Made by a program: the position numbers and the translations under genes
In this document: in pieces, positions 1 through 11,888 of the stretch
Position numbering within the stretch: position 1 is the first letter of the stretch
How the letters are laid out: every line of letters starts with the position of its first letter
Assembly: GCA_000750105.3 (NCBI GenBank)
Contig: JPHH03000019.1
Span: 62,001-126,000, forward strand
DNA length: 64,000 nt
Direction of reading: 5' to 3'
From: Tolypocladium sp. Sup5 PDA-1
Lineage: Eukaryota; Ascomycota; Sordariomycetes; Hypocreales; Ophiocordycipitaceae
Notes under the pieces: model-generated
Seen by the model: only the letters and a program-made list of their open reading frames with translations
What the model was told of the DNA's origin: nothing
Databases searched by the model: none

Positions 1-43
1 ACCGCGCAGGAGACCAAGAGTGCCGATGCGTCTCGTGAAAACT

Positions 44-73
44 GACAATACAGGACAATACAGGACAATACAA
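44..73. repeat. Three tandem copies of a 10-bp unit
   Basis: GACAATACAG occurs at 44-53 and 54-63, and a third copy at 64-73 ends in A instead of G. No other structure is visible around it. From 74 to about 860 I see no convincing gene: the open frames are short, overlapping and without recognisable motifs. Confidence 0.8.
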
Positions 74-878
74 GTCGACAGCCGTGAGTCACGAAAGTTT
101 TGTGACCTGTGCACCACATCAAGGGTACAAAATACTTTGGCCGCCGCTGGCAGTCGCGCCACGGCAGTCGCGCACCGTCATTTTGTCTGGGTCCTGCCGC
201 CTTTTTTTCGCACCTGCGTTTTCATTCACAGGGAGGCCAGCAATTGGCGAATCAGCGGGCCGCGTTTTGCGCCGTTTGAGTGACATGGGCGTCACCTGTG
301 GACCTGGTATAAGTCGTGGGCCGATGTGTTGTACATATGATTCGGTACTCGGTACGTGGAGATTCATCGTACTTTGTAGATGTGGTTGAATACCAGTTAC
401 GGACTAAAGATCTCAAATTCATAGTAGTAGACGGTTTTGGAGGGCTGTTTTTCATGTTACGCTGAGTGCAACATGCCGTCCACCTTGTTCTTGTTAGTTG
501 CGCTGCAGGCAAGACGCATGAAAGTAATCCGTAAAGTATTCTCGCTTCCAGCTGGGCTCCAAACACTCGATAACTCGGCATGCAATGTCAACAACACCCA
601 ACAATGAATCGTACGCCTTGTTCAAGCAGAGTAAAGAGAGGCTGGATGCCGTCAAGTTTGGCATCATCATTTCGCCCATGCTGTGCTTCGTAGATGGCCC
701 GTCACAGACTGGTCCTCACCGCCGTCTGGGGCATAAAACCCGCATCGAAAAGCTCAGCACCAGCTCCACCTCACCGCCCCCCCACCCCACCTGTAAGGCA
801 TCGCCACATCACCACTCTACTTTGTAATTGCAGCCAACTCAGCTCTTACAACCAAAACATCGGACAAGTCTATCCGCC

Positions 879-1256
879 ATGGCGAAAGCAACCCCCACGT
901 GTCGAGGCGCCACGGTGATGTTGAAGACGGAGCCCCGCCGCAAAGTCCGCCGAGCCCGCGGCCCCTCGCCCGTCGAACCAGGCCTCGACGCCAACAACGA
1001 GCGACGCCGCGGCGCCCGGGATGTCGACCAAGAGGCCGTCAACAAGGCCATGAAGAGCCCGCAGCGGCGGTGCGGCCGGCAGTCTTCCAGACGAACGCTT
1101 CCGGCCAAGCGGCGCCCGCCAGACGTGCGCTGTCGAGCGCGCCGACGTGGCCCTCGTCGTGGACCAGCTGGAGCTCACGCGGGCCAATGCGACGGAGCTG
1201 CTTAAAGGGCGACGGACGGGGATGCGGTCAAGGCGATAGGGGGTTTGGTCAGCGGC
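879..1256 (+). pseudogene. HYPK-like UBA protein, reading frame broken
   Basis: Pieces of a Huntingtin-interacting-protein-K-like protein, the small UBA-domain partner of the NatA N-terminal acetyltransferase, appear in order but in different frames. They are: a KSAEP segment near 940-960; DVDQEAVNKAM at 1020-1052 in the frame of the ATG at 879; the UBA helix ADVALVVDQLELTRANATELL from about 1138, in another frame; and DGDAVKAIGGLVSGI, beginning near 1218, in a third frame. Between the last two, deleting two bases or adding one near 1207-1213 would restore a continuous UBA domain, and that gap is far too short for an intron. I therefore call it a decayed or mis-assembled gene. The family match is from memory of its conserved VDQEAV and UBA motifs; the frame breaks are direct observation. 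The next gene, AP-3 beta, follows on the same strand. Confidence 0.5.
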
Positions 1257-1736
1257 ATAGATTGCGGGACGGTTCAAGTGAAGAGGTGGTCTTCGGGGTG
1301 GCTAGACCTCAGACGACAAGGCGGTCATTCGAGACTCTTCTTCGACCTCGTCTCTCGCCGAAAAACTTTCATATTCTCCGAGAAAACCGGCTTCCCATAC
1401 CTGGACAAGGCCATACGCACCAATACCTGACGCTCGAATACAGATACCCAATTGGCCAAATCGGACCGGGGTCAAGCATTAGGCCATCTGACCCGACAAC
1501 GTCTCCCTGCACAACGTCCAGCTATCAAATCCATACATGGCGAGACCTCGATGTTCCCAAGAAGCCAGAGCGGGGCAAACTGTTGCAGAGAGGTCCTTGT
1601 TCGAGGTCTGACTGCATACAAGATGCTGACTGGAGAGACTGCAAAGATCCATCATACGTATAGCAGGATAGATATTCTTCTGGTAAGCCATGCCAGTCAT
1701 GCGCCTGCCTGCCCTGAAGCTAACCGTTGTGCGCAG

Positions 1737-4055
1737 CGAGAGAGCTGACCCTCGACGCCGCCCAAGCTACGCGCAATGTCCGCACGAGCTCCCGCCCGCT
1801 CGACCGGACCCAGATGCGGAAGCTGCTGGACAGCAGAAACGACCGAGAGGTCCTCGAAGGGTTGCGGCGCGTCATATCGGTTCGTCCACCCGTCGAAGCA
1901 AGCTTCTGTTGCGTCCCGTTAACACAGTTCGCAGATGATGTACCGCAACCACAAGACGCTGCCCTTCTTCTCCTCGGTCGTGAAAAACGTCGCGTCGCCG
2001 AACATCGAAATCAAGAAGCTGGTGTACATCTACCTCATCCACCACGCCGAGCACGAGCCCGACCTCGCCCTCCTCTCCATCAACACCATCCAGAAGTCGC
2101 TCTCGGACACGAACCCCCAGGTCCGCGCGCTGGCCCTCAAGACCATGTCCGGCATCCGCGTGCCCGTCATCAGTCAGATCGTGTCGTTGGCCATCAAGAA
2201 GGGCGTTGTCGACATGAGCCCCTACGTGCGCAAGGCCGCGGCGCTGGCGATCCCGAAGTGCTACCGGCTGGATCCGAGTCAGTCGCCGCAGCTCATCGAT
2301 TACCTCGCGACGCTCCTCGGCGACAAGCAATACTACGTGGCTGGGGCGGCGGTGGTGGCCTTCTTGGAGATGTGCCCCGAGAGGATAGACCTCATCCACA
2401 AGCATTACCGGAGCTTGGTCAGGAAGATTGTAGACATGGACGAGTGGAGCCAGCTGGCCATGCTGAGGCTGATGACCTTTTATGCGCGAAGGTGCTTTCC
2501 GCGGATAAACCAAACGTCAGACAAGCCGCAGAAGGAGACTGGCATAGATGACTTTTACGGCGAGTTGGCAGGCGTCGCGCGAGGACAGGGCCAAGCGTCC
2601 TTGAACCCGGACCTGCTACTGCTGCTGAACTCCACCAGGCCTCTTCTGCAGAGTCGAAACTCTGGAGTCGTCATCGCAGTCACGCGGTGCTATGTCGACG
2701 TTGGAACACCCGAGTATGTGAAGCTCGCGGTTGGCCCGCTGATTGCGCTTCTGAGAGGCGCTCAGGACGTTCAGCAAATTGCCCTCTACAACATTGTCTC
2801 GGTGTGCCTGCTGCGACCCACCGACTTTGTCAAATATGCAAGCCACTTCCTTGTCAAGGCGACGGACAGTGCGCCGGTGTGGGAGCTGAAACTTGAAGTC
2901 TTGACCATCATCTTCCCGCACAGCCCTATCCACGTCAAGAGCCTCATCCTGAAGGAGCTGGAACACTTCTCGCAAGGGTCGAACAAAGCGCTGGTGCGCG
3001 AAGCCGTGCGGGCCATTGGACGGTGTGCGCAGTCCGACGCAGCTACGGCACCTCGGTGCTTGAAACTGCTCTTGGGCCAGATTACCAGCTTGGATGGAAC
3101 TCTGGCGGCAGAGTCCCTGACGGTTATCCGGCACTTGATCCAGCAGGACGCGGAAGGGCATGCCGGCACCGTGGTCAGGCTGGCCAAGAATCTCGATTCG
3201 GCGACCGATCCGCAGGCGAGAGCGACAATCATCTGGCTGGTTGGTGAGTTTTCTGGGTTGAATGGCGAAGACAATATTGCCCCAGATGTCCTGCGCATTC
3301 TGCTCAAGGAGTTCCCAAACGAGTCGGAGCCCGCAAAACGGCAGATACTGTTGCTCGCTGCCAAGGTCTACCTGCATCACCTCAACCGGAAGAGCGAGAC
3401 GGAGACGCAGAGAGAAGCAGAGGAGGATCCGCCGCAAGAGGCCGAAACACATCCCATAGCACGACTCTGGGACTATGTGCTGCTTCTCGTGAGGTACGAT
3501 ACGTCGTTTGACCTTCGAGACCGAGCGAGAATGTACCGGTCATTGCTAGGGGTGCCTCAGTTGGCGACGTTGATGCTCCTGGCCCCAAAGCCGGCTCCTC
3601 AGTCTCCAAGCCCGTCGGAGTCAAGAAAGGGGTTCCTTCTAGGCTCCGCGACTCTTGTTTTGGCAGGAGGCGGTGGTGTCCACGGCCTGAGAGGCTACGA
3701 GACTCTTCCGGACTGGGTTGAAGAAGGCAAGGAGCCAGACCCCAAGCTGCGGGACCAAGATGGAAGCAGCACTTCTTCTCGGTACGACGTGGAGAAGAGC
3801 GCTGTGCCAGCCAGCGAGAGGCTAGACGACGCGGCCAGGGCGGCACCGGCGAGGACTAATGGTCTTGGGGAGGGCGTCGGGGCTAAGACGCTGGATGACT
3901 GGCTGGCTGAGGAAGAGGAAGGGAGCGGGGAGACGGAAGAGGAGACGGAGGAAGAGACTGACGATGAAGAGGAGGAGGAGGAGGAGGAGGAGGAGAGCGA
4001 AGAGGAGGAGGAGAGTGACGACGATGGTGAGGGTGACAGGTTGGTCAAAACATGA
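1737..4055 (+). CDS. APL6: AP-3 adaptor complex, beta subunit (5' end unresolved)
   Basis: Large subunit of the AP-3 coat, which sorts cargo from the Golgi/endosome to the vacuole. Exons seen: 1737-1879 and 1935-4055, joined in phase 0 (RVIS then MMYRNHKT). The 1880-1934 intron has a GT start and a GCAG end. An upstream intron 1683-1736 (GTAAGC, branch CTAAC, GCAG) shows that the coding region continues 5', but the first exon or exons with the start codon could not be identified. The visible 753 residues begin with the conserved ARELTLDAAQ stretch, run through the adaptin HEAT-repeat solenoid, and end in an acidic Glu/Asp-rich tail (about 3900-4040), a mark of AP-3 beta hinge regions. Length fits fungal AP-3 beta proteins. 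Housekeeping gene, not part of the metabolite cluster. Confidence 0.9.
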
Positions 4056-4350
4056 CGGCAGTCCAACTCACGGCGTGGGGGGGCGAACATGGCTCGTTAT
4101 GGCGGTAGCGCCTGATAGACACAACACAAGGACTCTCGGGCTCAGACTGCAGACGAATCAATAGTTGCAAACAGTATGGTATCTGCGTGACATGGAAGCC
4201 CCAACTCCAAATCTAGCACAGAAACACGCATCATAAACGCCAGTCTAACCCACTGCTCGGGCTACAGCCAAACGAGCTCTCGAACTCTGGATATATATCC
4301 TCCTCTTTACCCCAGGCCGAGATGACACAAAATAATATTCTGCCCCTCGC

Positions 4351-5589
4351 TCAGGCCCCAGCCTCGACCTTTTGCCCCTCGTTGGACGAATCGGCCGTCT
4401 CGTTGGCCTTGGTCTCCTCGCTCTCGGCGTCGCGGTCTGCGGCTCCGGCGTTAGAAGCGGCCGCGTCCTTTTTTCCCGCGCCGTTTCGCATCTGGGGGAA
4501 GTAGAGCCCCGGGTGGAATATGGTGAGGAGGTAGACGGCGACGAGGACGAGGGTGCTGTCGAGGACGAGGAAGCTGGGCTCATCCTGCATGATCCTATTG
4601 CCCCAGCCGCCGCTCATTTCCGCTATGCTACATGGTGTGTTAGTCTAATATCTGATGAGATATGAGGAGGGAGAGGGATCGGAGCGTACCGGTATATGCA
4701 ACGGACGAGAATAGCCAGGTACGCGCCCGCGACGCCGTAGGCAAACCTCCTGAACTTGCCATCGCGCCACACCCTCAAGGCCCCGGGCTCCGCCTCGGGA
4801 GTGCGCATGTACCTCCTCACGCGCACCCAGTAGTCCGCGCCGAGGACGCCAAACAGCGCGAGCACGACGACCTGCAGCACGATGCCGGCGATGATGGCGC
4901 GGTTGCCGTCCTCCTGCAGGCGGCGGTTGGTGTGGCCGGCGGCGGCGGCGATGCCCCCGCCAATGGCCTGGACGATGAGGCACGAGAGGTCGGCGGGGAG
5001 GAAGAGGCGCGGGTACCACCGGGGCGGGATGCGCGAGAGGGCCGGGTTGAGCGTCAGGGCGACGTGCTTGAGGGTGAGGTAGACGGAGACGCAGATGAAG
5101 GTGGGCGCGAGGATGATGGTGCAGATTTGCAGCTGGAAGGCGCTTTCGTTCCAGGGGTTGGAGTGGAGGAGGATGCGGCCGACGTAGCCTGTTGCCTTTG
5201 GTCAGTGCTGTCTTTACGCAAGGTGTGTATAAAGGAGAGAGAGTCGTGGCGGTGTTGTCGAGGGGGAGAGGTGTATAGATGATGAGTGCGATGAACAACT
5301 CCACCACCTCTCGACAACCAACACCAAGACACATCAAGAAACAAGCAAAGAGAGAAAACCCACCGGCCGTCTCCAGTATCAACCCAATCGTAATCGCCGC
5401 GCCATACGTCCACGTGCGCTTCCACACGCCCATCGTCGCGGCGGCTATCAAGCACAGCCCGAACGCGACGGTGAAGAAGACGCCGGACCCGAGGTTCGGG
5501 TAGTAGCCCAGGACGGTGGCCTCGACGGGACACAGGGGCGAGACCGCGGTGCACGCGTCGAGGCGCGAGCGGTGGCTCAAGCCGGACAT
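4351..5589 (-). CDS. RTA1-like seven-helix membrane protein
   Basis: Member of the fungal RTA1/RTM1/RSB1 family of multipass plasma- or vacuolar-membrane proteins linked to lipid translocation and drug tolerance. Model: complement of 5364-5589, 4690-5188 and 4351-4627, giving 333 residues. Introns are 5189-5363 (175 bp, long for this window) and 4628-4689. The short luminal N terminus with Cys residues (DACTAVSPLCP), the early YYPNLGSGVFF motif, ILETAGYVGR spanning the first splice junction, and about seven hydrophobic segments are typical of the family. The C-terminal tail is hydrophilic (Ala/Glu/Lys-rich). It is convergent with AP-3 beta. The substrate cannot be read from sequence. Confidence 0.85.
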
Positions 5590-6606
5590 GCTGGTGGTGA
5601 GGATGTGGGCGGTGCGGAGGGCGCGGGCTTGGTGTATCTGCGCGGACTGCGCTCGCTGACTTGACTATCCCCGGGATAATTGAAACCTGCTAGTGTTGGA
5701 TAGACGTATCGATGTAAAGGAGAGTCACGGAACGTCGTCGCCGGGCAGCAGCAACACGTCGTACAACACGAAACGAGATTCACGGGGAGACGCAACGTGG
5801 CGGGGGGGGTTCAAATATAGATTTATCATTCCCAGCGAGAGATCTGATCTGAACGAGTCTGACACGAACTAGCAAGAACTAGTCCGTAGTCCGCCCAACA
5901 GCAGCCAAGTCCAGTCGCCTTAACTCGAGACGAGAGGAGGGAGAGGTATTAAAAAGATGACAGGCCCGACTAGGTTGGCGCCGCTTGGGGCAAGGCAAAG
6001 TCCGCACAAGTCCGCATCGACGATGATGGATGGACCAGGGCTTTGAGAACGTCGATGTGCGATTAATGAACATTCATAGCATCGCCATTGCTGCTACCGC
6101 TGTTGCTAGTGATGTGACCATCGTTGTTTTCTAATCCACTCGAGCAATGATTCATCGATGTCGACATGGAGCCCGATGTTGAAACCAGCAAACTGCGGAT
6201 GGGTGGATTCGCCGCCTCTCGGGACGGCGCCGACCCGAGCACTCGCTTATGAAAGTGGGCGTCAAGGTCCAACCAACGGCCACGCCTCGCGCCAAAACCC
6301 GCCGGCGCTCCGGCGTTCGGCCGATTCGGGGGTCTGAGGGTGGCGCTGCCTAGATGAAACGGCTGAATTCATTTGTCCACCGGCCGAATCTGCGATGCGT
6401 TTGTCTGAGTTGCCATGTTATTGGGCGGCCTAAGATACGCCGATAGTCTATCTGAATGTTTCAGTTGCACTGCAGTTGGCCTGGACGGTTTGCAAAGGCA
6501 TGGTGCACGGCGACTGTGCAGCCCATCACTACAAGAAGGCTTCCACAAATACAAGTGTATGCTATGGCACTCTTTCAGCTCGTTTGATTCACACCAAGCA
6601 GCGTGC
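5590..6606. other. Intergenic region, no gene seen
   Basis: About 1 kb between the RTA1-like gene, whose promoter it must contain, and the 3' end of the dehydrogenase gene. Open frames here are short, overlap on both strands and show no family motifs. A run of G (5803-5809) and an AT-rich patch follow the RTA1 start. I see no repeat or RNA gene. Confidence 0.5.
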
Positions 6607-7927
6607 TCACTCCTTGCCGCCTAGATATCTATACACGACCGAAAAGTCGCGCCCCTTGCACTCGTCCAGCTTCTCCGCCTCCTCGTACACCCCAAACGCC
6701 GTGTCGGCCAGGGCCATCTTCGCGCCGGCCTCCTTGGCCGCCATCATGGCCAGCCGCAGGTCCTTCTTCATCAGCGAGATGCCGAACCCGCCGCGGTAGT
6801 CTCGTCCCGCCGGCGCCGTCTCGACCACGCCCTTGACGGGGTTGTTGACCTCGCTGGGCCAGCACTTGCCGGTGCTCACGTTGATGACGCCGGCGAGCTT
6901 CTTGGGATCCAGCCCCCAGCGCATGCCGAGGTTCATGGCCTCGGCCGTCGCGATATTGTTGAGCGCCAGGAGGTAGTTGTTGGCCAGCTTGGCCGACAGC
7001 CCGGCGCCCTGCTCGCCGCAGTGCAGCACCTTGCGGCCCATGAGCAGCAGCGCGGGCTCGACGCGCGGCACTGTGCTCTCGTTTGCGCCGAGCATAAACG
7101 TCAGCGTGCCGGCCGTGGCGCCGACGACGCCGCCCGACATGGGCGCATCGACAAAGGTGCCCTGGCCGGCGTCCGCTACCGACTTGGCCACCTGGCGCGA
7201 CGTCGAGGGGTCGATCGTCGAGCAGTCGATGAAGACGCGGTCCTTTTTGGGGAGCGAGCTCGTCAGGATGGACTTGTAGACGCCCTGGACGTGCTGGGGC
7301 TCGGGCAGGACGGTGATGACGGTATCCTAGACGCGGCGCGCAGGCGCATGTCAGCAAACGATGCTCGCAGGCGCTCCATGGATGTAGGAGTAGCACAGTG
7401 GGAGAGACGGTGACATCGAGTATGGTTTCAGATTTGCTATTAGAGTTGTAATCAGGGGAAGGCCAGCGAGCTTATGCAAGCCGGCCTTGCTTGTATCATG
7501 GATAGAACAATGGTGATCATCACGAAAACGATAGAGGGGCAGACCGGGGCAGGGAGAACACGGGGTTCAAGCAAAGGGCGGGAAACGTACAGCGTCTTTG
7601 GAGGCGTCGAATGCGCTGGCCGCCAGCTCGACCGCCGCGCCGTTGGACGCGGCCTTCATCTCCGTCTCGAGCCCCTTCATGGCCTCGGGGTTGATGTCGA
7701 AGATGGTGACCTTGTCGCTGGGCTTGAGCTTGGACTGCAGGTTCTTGGCCATTTGGTAGCCCTGTGCGTGCCTGTCAGCACTGCTCTGCCATGTTGAGGA
7801 GGGAGGACGTGGATGTACTCACCATCTGCCCGAGGCCGACGAAGCCATAGCTGTCGAGGCGGCGCGCGGTGCTGGCGAACCCCCTTCTCTGCACCAAGCC
7901 TCCCAGGCGTGCGGCGACGACTCTCAT
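6607..7927 (-). CDS. 3-hydroxyisobutyrate dehydrogenase, mitochondrial
   Basis: NAD-dependent oxidation of 3-hydroxyisobutyrate to methylmalonate semialdehyde in valine degradation. Model: complement of 7823-7927, 7591-7761 and 6607-7326; 331 residues; all junctions phase 0 with GT-AG introns (7762-7822, 7327-7590). The N terminus is Arg-rich and lacks acidic residues over its first 20 positions (MRVVAARLGGLVQRRGFAST), as in a mitochondrial presequence. The Rossmann motif GFVGLGQMG follows. The substrate-binding DAPMSGG segment and the catalytic GAGLSAKLANN (Lys and Asn) are intact. The C-terminal helical domain carries the KDLRLAM segment typical of the family. Nothing links it to the metabolite cluster. 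Confidence 0.93.
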
Positions 7928-8714
7928 GTTGGGCAGTGCAAAGGAACGGCAAGCGTCGTGAACTCTGCTGCTATTGTTGGAAGCTCCATCGTAGCAAGAG
8001 GGAAGACGGTCTCAAGGGACGACGGCGAGAGACATGCGTCGACGATAGCCGTGGGGGTGGGAGGACGAGGGCGTGCTGTTACCGAGAAAGCCGCCCATTG
8101 CCGCGGCCAGCCATGCGCTCTTCCATTCGTCCACTGGCGTCGTGTCCGGGGAGAGCCGAAGGGAAAAAGAGGCTGGGGGTTTGGGTTGGGGGAGTGGGTG
8201 CGTGCGGAGGAAATCTCGGTTCGCTTATTCGCGCAGGCGGTCGCTGGGGGCAGTTGGGCCTGGGGCGGCTCCACTGGAACGCCCCGTAGTCGGCGATGGA
8301 GGGCGAGTGCACGATGATCCACGATCAAAGAGTCTTATTTGCTGGTGCTTAACATGGGACGTTGTATCAGTCATTGTCCTGGGGAATGGTCTGCATATGA
8401 ATGTGTCTCCAATACCACTCGGGACTTGGCTTCAGTCCCTGGCCTGGAATAATCTCCTCCGTCGGATGCCAATGTCGTCCGCCATCTCGTTAGTAGGTGC
8501 CGCCGTTGGCCCTCGTTGCTGCACTTCATGAGACAATAGGCCGACGGCCAACAACACATCTCGTCATAAACATCTATTCTGAACACTTGTGAAACAACCG
8601 TGAGCTCATCCTCAATATAGTTGCCTCAATGTAGTTCTCGGTCTCCTGCCTCGCCAATTTTGCGTCACTCACTCATCAGAGGTAGTCCGTCCGTACACGT
8701 GTACGCCATCTCAC
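7928..8714. other. Intergenic region
   Basis: Contains the dehydrogenase promoter and the 3' flank of the GrpB-fold gene. Several overlapping open frames with Arg/Pro/Gly-rich composition occur on both strands, but none has a recognisable domain or splice logic. I see no gene here. Confidence 0.45.
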
Positions 8715-9329
8715 CTACTGGATATACCCCAGATCGCGAAACGCCCTGTCCAGAATCTCCCGAATCGTCCTCTCCTTGCGCAGGTTATAGTCCATGCCCG
8801 ACTCGCCCGCGCCCGTCGCCACCTCGGACGCCTCGCGCTTGACCCGTGCGTACAGCGCCAGGTCCGCCGGCGTCCTGAGCAGCCACTCGCGGAAGATGCG
8901 GTGGCGCTCGACCTCGGGGCACCGCGGCCCAAAGACGTGCAGGTTCACGGGGAACGCGTCGGCGCTGGCCTGGCAGAAGAAGCGGTGCTGGTGCCACGCC
9001 GGCTCGCGCAGCAGGAACAGGAAGCCCGCGGCCTGGAGGGGGCCCGCGTACGCCGCCTCGTCGAGGGCGTCCCTGACGGTGAGGTCGATGTCGATGCACG
9101 CCTTGGCTGGCAGCCCGGGGATGCTCGTCGAGCCGGCGTGGACGATGGACACGGCCGTGCTGCCGAGGGCCGTCTGGATGCGCGCCTTGATCTCCTCGAA
9201 GCGCTGGGGCCACGACGGGTCGGGCTCGACGATGGCGAGGCTCTGTTTGAACTTGCGCACGTTGACCCGGTCCACTTGATTCGGGTCGTAGTCGTAGTTT
9301 TTGACGAGTTCCTCGACAGGGATGGACAT
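8715..9329 (-). CDS. GrpB/UPF0157 family protein (nucleotidyltransferase fold)
   Basis: Single exon, 204 residues from the ATG at 9329. The frame is open further upstream but has no earlier ATG nearby. The core HAGSTSIPGLPAK followed by CIDIDL is the hallmark of the GrpB/UPF0157 family: a Gly-Ser nucleotidyltransferase-like motif followed by two Asp residues spaced as metal ligands. The flanking VEPDPSWPQRFEEIKARI and NLHVFG segments also fit. Family members are small cytosolic proteins; some are fused to CoA kinases in bacteria, and the function of fungal ones is not established. No link to neighbours is apparent. Confidence 0.88.
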   Translation of the reverse strand: MSIPVEELVKNYDYDPNQVDRVNVRKFKQSLAIVEPDPSWPQRFEEIKARIQTALGSTAVSIVHAGSTSIPGLPAKACIDIDLTVRDALDEAAYAGPLQAAGFLFLLREPAWHQHRFFCQASADAFPVNLHVFGPRCPEVERHRIFREWLLRTPADLALYARVKREASEVATGAGESGMDYNLRKERTIREILDRAFRDLGYIQ

Positions 9330-11888
9330 GTTGGGCGGCGAGCCACGGGGTTTGAGCGCGAGATGAGACGGTGACGGAAGCAAGATCAGTCTCGGACCGC
9401 CCAGGTAAAAGAGTGTTTAGCTACTCCATCCGGCTTTCACCGTATTATATCGCGTACCGCATGGTGAAATCTAAGAAGCGCGGCTGCCCGGCAAGGCGGG
9501 TGTTGATGCTGCGGGATAAAGGCTCTAAGCCTTGCGCCGGTGACTCACTTGCCGGTAGTTGTGCCGCTTGATCTGCGTCGGGGTTTGCGGTCAGATTCGG
9601 CGCTGAAAATGCCCGATTGTTGCGCTAGAATCACGGCTGCATTTAGCCACGGGCACTGTCTTCGGAAGTCGAGTCTCGGCTTCGGCAACTTCGCGACACC
9701 TGACCCAATTGGCGTTCCTGTCGTGTTGTGGGAGCCTGGGGTGGTTCAGAACTCCAGACTCTCAGGCAAAGCTATTATCAACTTGTAGCATGTTAACATT
9801 GACAAGCATTCTTCAGAGGATATCGCTTTCTTATTGGCGATTTCATGTGGTTTGCAGATGTTAGCGATGAGCCTGTGAGACATGGCAATTGCTTCCCTGC
9901 TGTCGCTCGACCTCGCTGCCGAAATCGCGTAGTATCGACATGGAAGCTCACTACAGAAGCTGAAAAGTCAAATTATTTGGTACCCTAACTGAACATTCCA
10001 GAGTCCTGGAGAGGATGCTCTCGTTTTACATTGCCTTTTCTCAGTGGACAAGACGGCGATTTAGGATGTTCATAGTCGGACACGACTTCCACTGAAGTCA
10101 CGGTGCATCCAGCCAGAATGCCTCCATACCTTAAGTTAACACATCCCTGAGAATAATATCGGAAGAATTCCTAGCAGAAAAGACACATACTCTGTCTTCT
10201 GCTGATATCTCTTCCGCCGCCGTGATTAATGTTGGTCTCAATCTTCCTCTGACCATCAGCATGGCCATCTCTTCAAGATGGGCTGACATCAGTTGAAGCG
10301 TACCCAAGAACTTTGACGTAGTAGCCGCAACATTTTAATGGTTAGATCGGGTAAATGGGTGCCTTTGGGGGTACTCCTCGGCCTTTTTGGCAGGAACGGT
10401 GTGTGATCGAGGACTGGAGCTTGGGTTGATGGATTCAGCGCATGTCCAGCGATGGGAGCTCACCCGTAGCTCAGAAAAGTGCTTCTTTGTTGACAATTGA
10501 CGACATCGTAAGACTATTTTTGGGGAATAACCTCTTCTATATTCTCTTCTTCGACTTGCGACTGGCATCGTTTGATGTAGGCCAGAGGAGTATCGTCATA
10601 TTTAAAGTGCCTCCTTTGGCTTGCAGAGAAGATTTCTTTTTTTTACTGAGAATCTACGCCGCTATTTATACTCAGAAGGTATCCTTCATCAATCAAACCA
10701 TTCTTCATCACGCCCCATGCATCGCACGTCCGACCGGCAACATGAGTGTAGGATCCCGCCACATCGCGGACACGCCCCACGCAAAAGACTCAACATATGG
10801 ATCAACTACGGTGAAGTACTCATCCGGCGAGCCAAATCAGTCCTGTATTCCCGAATCCTCCGAGCAAAATGACACCCCGATCGGCGGCGTTACATTGGGT
10901 GCTTTCAAAGAACACGAACGATGCGTCGCCGTGGCTCAGGGGGGCCGAGTGCATCGTCTGCGTCATAAGAACGTGCACGTCCGCCAGTGAAGCCAACTTG
11001 AATAATTAGAGATTCTGTAAAATATCCTTCAGAGCCCTTTATTTTCTAGTAGCAATGCTGCGCCCTGGAATATCCTTGGATCATGACGCCAGCTCGAGGG
11101 CTGTCGGTGACCATGCGTGACTCTGCCGACGACTGCGTCTTACGCACCTTCAATGGCTGTTTGCCATTAAGATCGAGATACTTTGATGGTTAGAAGTCAC
11201 AAAGCCAGGATACAACTACGGGTGCGGGCTGAGCGCTTCGCATCAGGACCAGCAAACATTCAGGGGGGGTAAAGATGAGGACACTCTGGTGGTTTCATGC
11301 CCAACACTTTCCAGGATGGATTTAAAAAAGAAACTCAACTACATCATGTAGCCTTCTAACAGAGCAGGTAGGACCTGCTGTGCCTTTCGCATGGTTTTGC
11401 GTTTGCTTCCATGACTCGGTCACAGCCGTCGATGCATCCAAGCCGTGAGCGCCACAACACAGAGACCCAGAGACCGCTATTTCCTTGAAATAAGGAGTAA
11501 TTATTAACATTGTGTAAGCCAATCCATCCTATTTTGCTTCGTCCAAGGTAACCCCCGCTGAGTCATCGGCGGTTGTGCCGTCCGTTCTCTTTTCCCCTTT
11601 CCGGGTTTGTCTCGCCGGATCTTGATGCGGGTCTCTCTTCGCAGCACGGTAGACCATGAACGCAGACCAACATTGACTGTTCGTATGAGTCGAAATGATG
11701 GTATTGGCACCCTGCATGTAAACGTCCGTGAGACTCGAGATCACGGAAGAATAGGCACACGGACCCCCTCTAGTTCTGTCAAGATGAATGTTGGCGTGGA
11801 GGTGGTTCACAACATCAGTGCTTCAGGTAGCCCGAGGTAGTCGTGCCATGCGGAGTATCATTCGCGTGACTTGGTCAAGAACCTCAAA
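9330..11888. other. Gene-poor 2.5-kb region
   Basis: No supported gene. Base composition looks more AT-rich than the flanking genes. Open frames are short, stop-rich and inconsistent between strands. The longest (10442-10990, +) has no motif, no signal peptide and no credible splice partners. No clear inverted repeats or tRNA were found by eye. Confidence 0.5.

Noticed and set aside
1642..1662. MLTGETA at the left of AP-3 beta resembling the MLETA start of the family
   Set aside because: No donor site follows it and the frame does not join to the next exon; likely coincidence.
899..1663. 254-residue plus-strand open frame
   Set aside because: Arg/Pro-rich, spans the remains of the HYPK-like gene in a different frame and shows no domain.
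3900..4040. GAG/GAA-rich stretch as a microsatellite
   Set aside because: It encodes the acidic tail expected of AP-3 beta and is in frame with the gene.
4351..4665. Overlapping plus-strand open frames over the RTA1-like gene
   Set aside because: The minus-strand exons join with good splice signals into a complete seven-helix protein.
8715..9374. Plus-strand frames at 8794-9279 and 8901-9374
   Set aside because: Antisense to the GrpB-fold gene, which has its diagnostic motif intact.
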